A stretch of 64,000 nucleotides of DNA from Atherix ibis (lineage: Eukaryota > Arthropoda > Insecta > Diptera > Athericidae): contig OY282606.1 in assembly GCA_958298945.1 (NCBI GenBank), positions 73,023,622 through 73,087,621 on the forward strand, written 5' to 3'. Below the pieces are notes generated by a model that searched no databases, was not told the origin of the DNA, and worked only from the letters and a program-made list of their open reading frames with translations. The translations under genes and the position numbers were made by a program. Shown here in pieces: positions 59,879 to 64,000 of the stretch (position 1 is the first letter of the stretch; every line of letters starts with the position of its first letter).

Positions 59879-62800
59879 ATTTTTAGTAATTAAGAAAGTT
59901 AATTATGATGATTTTTTTGGTTCGTCGTTCAAAGATTTTGTCTATTTTGAAAATTGTTAAATTTTTATTGAAATTTGTAGGATTGTTGGTTGGAAATTGT
60001 AAATTTCCGAAGTCATTATCGCTTTTATAGGATTGAGACGGGTTACGGAATGTTTGGATGGTTTCTGCTTTAACCATTTCGTAACTACGAATAGTCTCCA
60101 TAAATAATCGTAAATACCTTTCGTTTCTCAGTTTAGTATCGTTGACATTTTTCTTAATTTTTACATAACAAAATAATTCTAAAATATAATTTTTTTTAAA
60201 AAAGATTAAAGAAAATTATTTTAAAATTTTAACATTTCGATTCCACATATGTTGTAATTTATTTCGAAATATAGTCGGAGTAATTGTTTTTAGTTGTACG
60301 TGGTTTTTGGCTCAAATAAAAACGTTTATTATTTTTTTAACTCCAAAGAAGATGCCTCAACGTAATGAACCTTTAATGGTGATGTTAATATTCGAAGATG
60401 GTTTTTATTTAAACTCCCTTAAAGTGAATTTCCAGCTATTTTTGATAAGGAAAATAACAAGCGGGTGGAAATAATTAACAATTATCTGTGCATTTTGTGC
60501 GTTTTCATTATTAAATATTTGAAAAAAATGACATCTTGTCATTTTCGGCGCTAATCACGAATTGAAAAGTGAGGCCGATTAGTGCTGACTAATTAATGTG
60601 AGTTGATTGCTGAAAGGCTGCAATACAAAATAGTAAATGCATTTGTGTTGTGTTTGCATTTAAAAATTACACTTAAACTTTTAAAGTCACTGTCAAAATT
60701 GCGTTATTTTGAAAAACGAAAAATGGCTGCCCTCATGGAAATGTTTTGTCGAATACTACGTGACATATATTCTGTACGCAAATAAGATGTTAACGATTTG
60801 GAAGTGCGAAGGCGAATATATTTAAATGTACTAAGCACGATGAATGTGATAAAATAAAGAATAATCACCATTTTCAATTGGATGCAATTCAATAGAACTA
60901 ATATTTTTCATAAAAACGACAGCCGCTTTTAGTAACATTTTGTAAATAAGCTTAACTTTTTAAAATTTGTTTGCTGTTTGCCAATTTGATTTTTATCGTT
61001 CAATTTAATTTAATTTTTATATTATAGTTTAAATATGACTTTGATTCGATAATGAATTTCTTTACGCATGACCATTTGGCCGATATTGAACTCCTATTTC
61101 AAAGTCAACGCAAAAAAAATATACAGGAATGAGGATTCGATCTATCGCTTTCACTCACAATTTCTCTTTTAGAAACTTTTTTTTCTAATTTCTGGATTTT
61201 GCGGAGTTCGCCTAACATATCTTCGCCTAAGTTCCCCTTTCTTAATTTCAAGCCCCGTAGAAGTCTGCTTAAGTAGAGTCCATTTTGCATGCAGTTTTTC
61301 GATACGTGCATTTATATTTCCTGTTCGCCTTTAAATTAGTTCAATCAAAATAATTTTGTCAACATCATAAAATAGATTTGTTTACTTCCTTCCTTGTGAT
61401 ACTGTGACAATTCTCAAGTAGGAACCTGCATGCTTTTATCAATTTCTGTTTGTTATATGTCTGCTATACCATATGCCATGAGTACTGTCGTATATTCTAA
61501 TGACATCATTTTGAAATGGCATAAGTAGCGTGTAGCGTATTTTAGTTATTCTAGGTTATTATGGTTTAAACTTTATCAACAGCGCAATCTCAGGATGTTC
61601 TTATCGTCTTGGCTAATACTGTCGCTACTTCGTAGGATTCCGCAGCACGTCTTCTCGTCTGGTAGCATAAATGACACAGCAGGCGATTTTTCGCGCAGGA
61701 GGTTTCCCATCCATACGAATGGAGGGTTCAACCCACCGTAACCTCTTGAGATTGATTTTTGATATAGTAATAGTTCGTAGTAGTGTTCAATCATCTCACA
61801 TTGATAAAGATTCGTCAGAGGATGCTAAAGATTCGTCAGAGGAAGCTCTTCTATAACGTGGCTAAAAGTTCGTTATGGTTTTGGCTGAGGGCTTAAAGCA
61901 TTAGGACTGACAAAACTACACGGCTGCCATCGTGTACTTTGTTTTGCCTCCATGGATGTGGAGGTGAAGAAGTCTCGTACAGCTCTTTTTGATCGACACA
62001 TAATATCAATCTCATCAGCACATGCTAACCCGAGTCACCAATTACTTTTTCCAGCGCCATATTCGAGAAAACGCACGAAAATGCGTCTCCTTTATTATAG
62101 AGGTTAATAGTTCTGCAACTATAAGATTATGGACAGGATAAGTAAGTGTGGAGATTTAAGCAGCACATCTAAACTGGACCATCCGTTTTTGTCCCGTTAA
62201 TTCAGATTCGAAATTCAAAATATGCATAAATTTTAAATAAACTATAAATTAAATTTTCTCTACTGAAATATTTTAAGGAATGCATATTTTGTAAGGCTTT
62301 GCATAGCTTTAAGCTCAATATTTTTTCCACATTTAAAAATAGTAAAGATATCTTTTGTTAAAACGTTTTATGAAATATATAAATAGAAATACAAATTTAT
62401 CATTATTTACAAAAAAGAAAAGAAATGAAAATGCAAAAAAAAAATCATTTCTTGCCAAATAGAATAGAGAATTTTTTACCACAAGCCATCATTCGCTTGG
62501 CATTATTCATGTTTAGATCACAAACAAAATAGCTACATTGAAAACTGACATTAATTTTAATGACAAGAACGCTATTAACCGTTTCACTAACAAATTATTG
62601 TTTGGGAAGGCAATGTTAGATGAGGTCCTAGTATTTGCGGGCGGGTTGTACTTGAGAACAGCCAAAACTAATTTACGTAATTTATTGAAGAAAAATATTG
62701 TTTATTTACGACATTTTTATTAGGCGAAAATGGATTCAAAAATCTATTTTTAAACTAATTTATAGATAAAAATAAATGTCGAAATGAAATGAGATAATAT

Positions 62801-64000
62801 CGTCAAAATACAATAAAAAAGATAATTCTTTTTTTGAATAACTGTCACACACTTATGGTTTGTCTTATATTAAAGAAAGTAGAGTAAAGGCTGATTTTTG
62901 TGAAATGTGGGAGAATATTTCTACAAGAAACTTTTCTATAATATTCCGATGAAAACATGTAAAATATATGAAAATACATATTCAACGAATAAAATTAAAT
63001 TAAGTTGTTTCGTCGTGTTGAAAATACGTCTTGGTAAGTCAATCGCCACCACACGCTAAACCAAGTACCCTAATTTGGCGACTAAGAAAAATTAAGTTTC
63101 ACTCAGATATTAATAAATAAAATACAGACGAACATTATGAAGATTATTTATGCAAGAAAAATTATAAACGAACTAGTGTACCACTGATAATAACAACAAT
63201 ATTAATAATAATAATAAAATCTATCCTGCATCTTGGATGTTGTTAAATTTAGGTTTCTTTTTAATTTTGATAAAATTGATTTTAATGGTTCCTACTTTAA
63301 GAAGAACATATTTTTTTAAATTTGTTATTATTTTGACCTAGAAACAAAAAATTATGAATTAATTGGAAAGAAATAAATTTTGATTGAGAAAAAACAACAT
63401 TTTTATTGATTTTATATATTTGGTTTTCTTCTTTCTCAGTGAATTTTTATTATATTTAATTAAGCATCTGGTGTGGATAAGAACCGTTATAACCTAATTA
63501 AATGTGCGAATACGATAGGTAATGGTTTCCAAACTTTCTCAGTAACTCTTGATATTGCAACTATGCACTATTGCGACAGCTAATAAACTTGGCCGTAAGA
63601 AGATGTATGAAGTGATCTGACCATCGTAGCGAAGCTAGTCTACTCAAGTCCTTCAAAATTGTTGGAAAAGAAAATTGTTCAGTATAAAAAATAGGGAGGA
63701 TACTGCCCAAGCTCTAAACCACATTTTACTTTTTGTTAGACTGATTTTACGTCGGTAGGGGGAAATCTTTTAGATACCGATCACTACAGCGTGCAAGATT
63801 TTTACTCACAAAAATCCACTTCTCTTTTATTCAAATAAGACTCCTCACGGGGCCATCGTCAGGTATTACTTTATTAGGAGAAGACTGGCATCAAGCCTAG
63901 TATCCTATTTCGACTGTAGGATACCATTTTCTCATTCTTTATCTCTTCCGGATCTGCTTGATTACACGGAATGCGTTTTCTCATTCTATTAACCTACCTC
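59879..64000. other. Gene-free 3' flank
   Basis: No gene is supported. Bases 61570-62100 are of mixed composition and include an RT relic (listed). An AAGATTCGTCAGAGGA duplication lies at about 61806-61845. Bases 63480-64000 are also less A/T-rich and probably old repeat, with no protein signature. Confidence 0.35.
61940..62090 (-). pseudogene. LINE reverse-transcriptase fragment
   Basis: On the minus strand 62055-61965 reads ALEKVIGDSG, a stop and frameshift, then ACADEIDIMCRSKRAVRDFF. This is the order ALEKVIRDSG...AYADDIDIIGR...AV of non-LTR RTs, with the catalytic YADD altered to CADE. Downstream (to about 61590) the frame MIEHYYELLLYQKSISRGYG may be a further piece, but I cannot confirm it. 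Confidence 0.5.

Noticed and set aside
1..64000. CRISPR arrays, operons or bacterial-type regulatory sites
   Set aside because: Spliced animal genes and eukaryotic transposons throughout; the only regular array is the 17-bp minisatellite without spacers.

Overview
The window is strongly A+T-rich eukaryotic DNA, most likely from a higher (schizophoran) fly. The evidence is three spliced genes with insect/animal-type exon structure, short GT-AG introns, very long gene-free stretches, and decayed mariner and LINE retrotransposon copies of kinds common in fly genomes. Nothing looks prokaryotic or viral, and the species cannot be named from the sequence alone.

Only three protein genes can be defended, all in the right-hand third. 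(1) A TP53INP/DOR homologue, + strand, five coding exons from 44889 to 50159 (306 aa), with an LC3-interacting motif and the family's ESWFVTPPPCFT block. (2) A TMEM50A/B homologue, - strand, four coding exons from 57963 down to 57194 (151 aa). (3) A TMEM267 homologue, + strand, two coding exons from 58903 to 59696 (219 aa). Genes 2 and 3 are head-to-head about 0.94 kb apart and may share a promoter region. DOR is an autophagy adaptor and nuclear co-activator in studied animals; the other two are small multi-pass membrane proteins of poorly known role.

The left 44 kb has no convincing host coding exon. A TATA box followed by a perfect CAG|GTAAGT donor (2119-2196) and a good pyrimidine-rich acceptor at 44380 would fit a 5' non-coding exon and a roughly 42-kb first intron of DOR; this is inference. 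The tract is filled with transposon relics: a LINE reverse-transcriptase relic (3.6-4.3 kb), a mariner with 5' end (4.3-4.95 kb), four mariner-like DDE copies (6.6-7.0, 14.9-16.0, 19.4-20.4, 24.6-24.9 kb), further RT relics (21.8, 32.0 and 62.0 kb), and two copies of one DD34D mariner family (35.2-36.3 kb on +, 54.6-55.2 kb on -). There are also 5S-rRNA-like and tRNA-like relics, several long palindromes and a 17-bp minisatellite.

The most interesting object is at 40397-41922. It is a 1.5-kb unit with about 36-bp terminal inverted repeats, five copies of a 20-bp subterminal motif near the ends, and a lightly broken gene for a protein resembling the arthropod DUF7869 family, with aspartate motifs reminiscent of an RNase-H-like transposase. 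It looks like a DNA transposon whose transposase is a family usually annotated only as a domain of unknown function.
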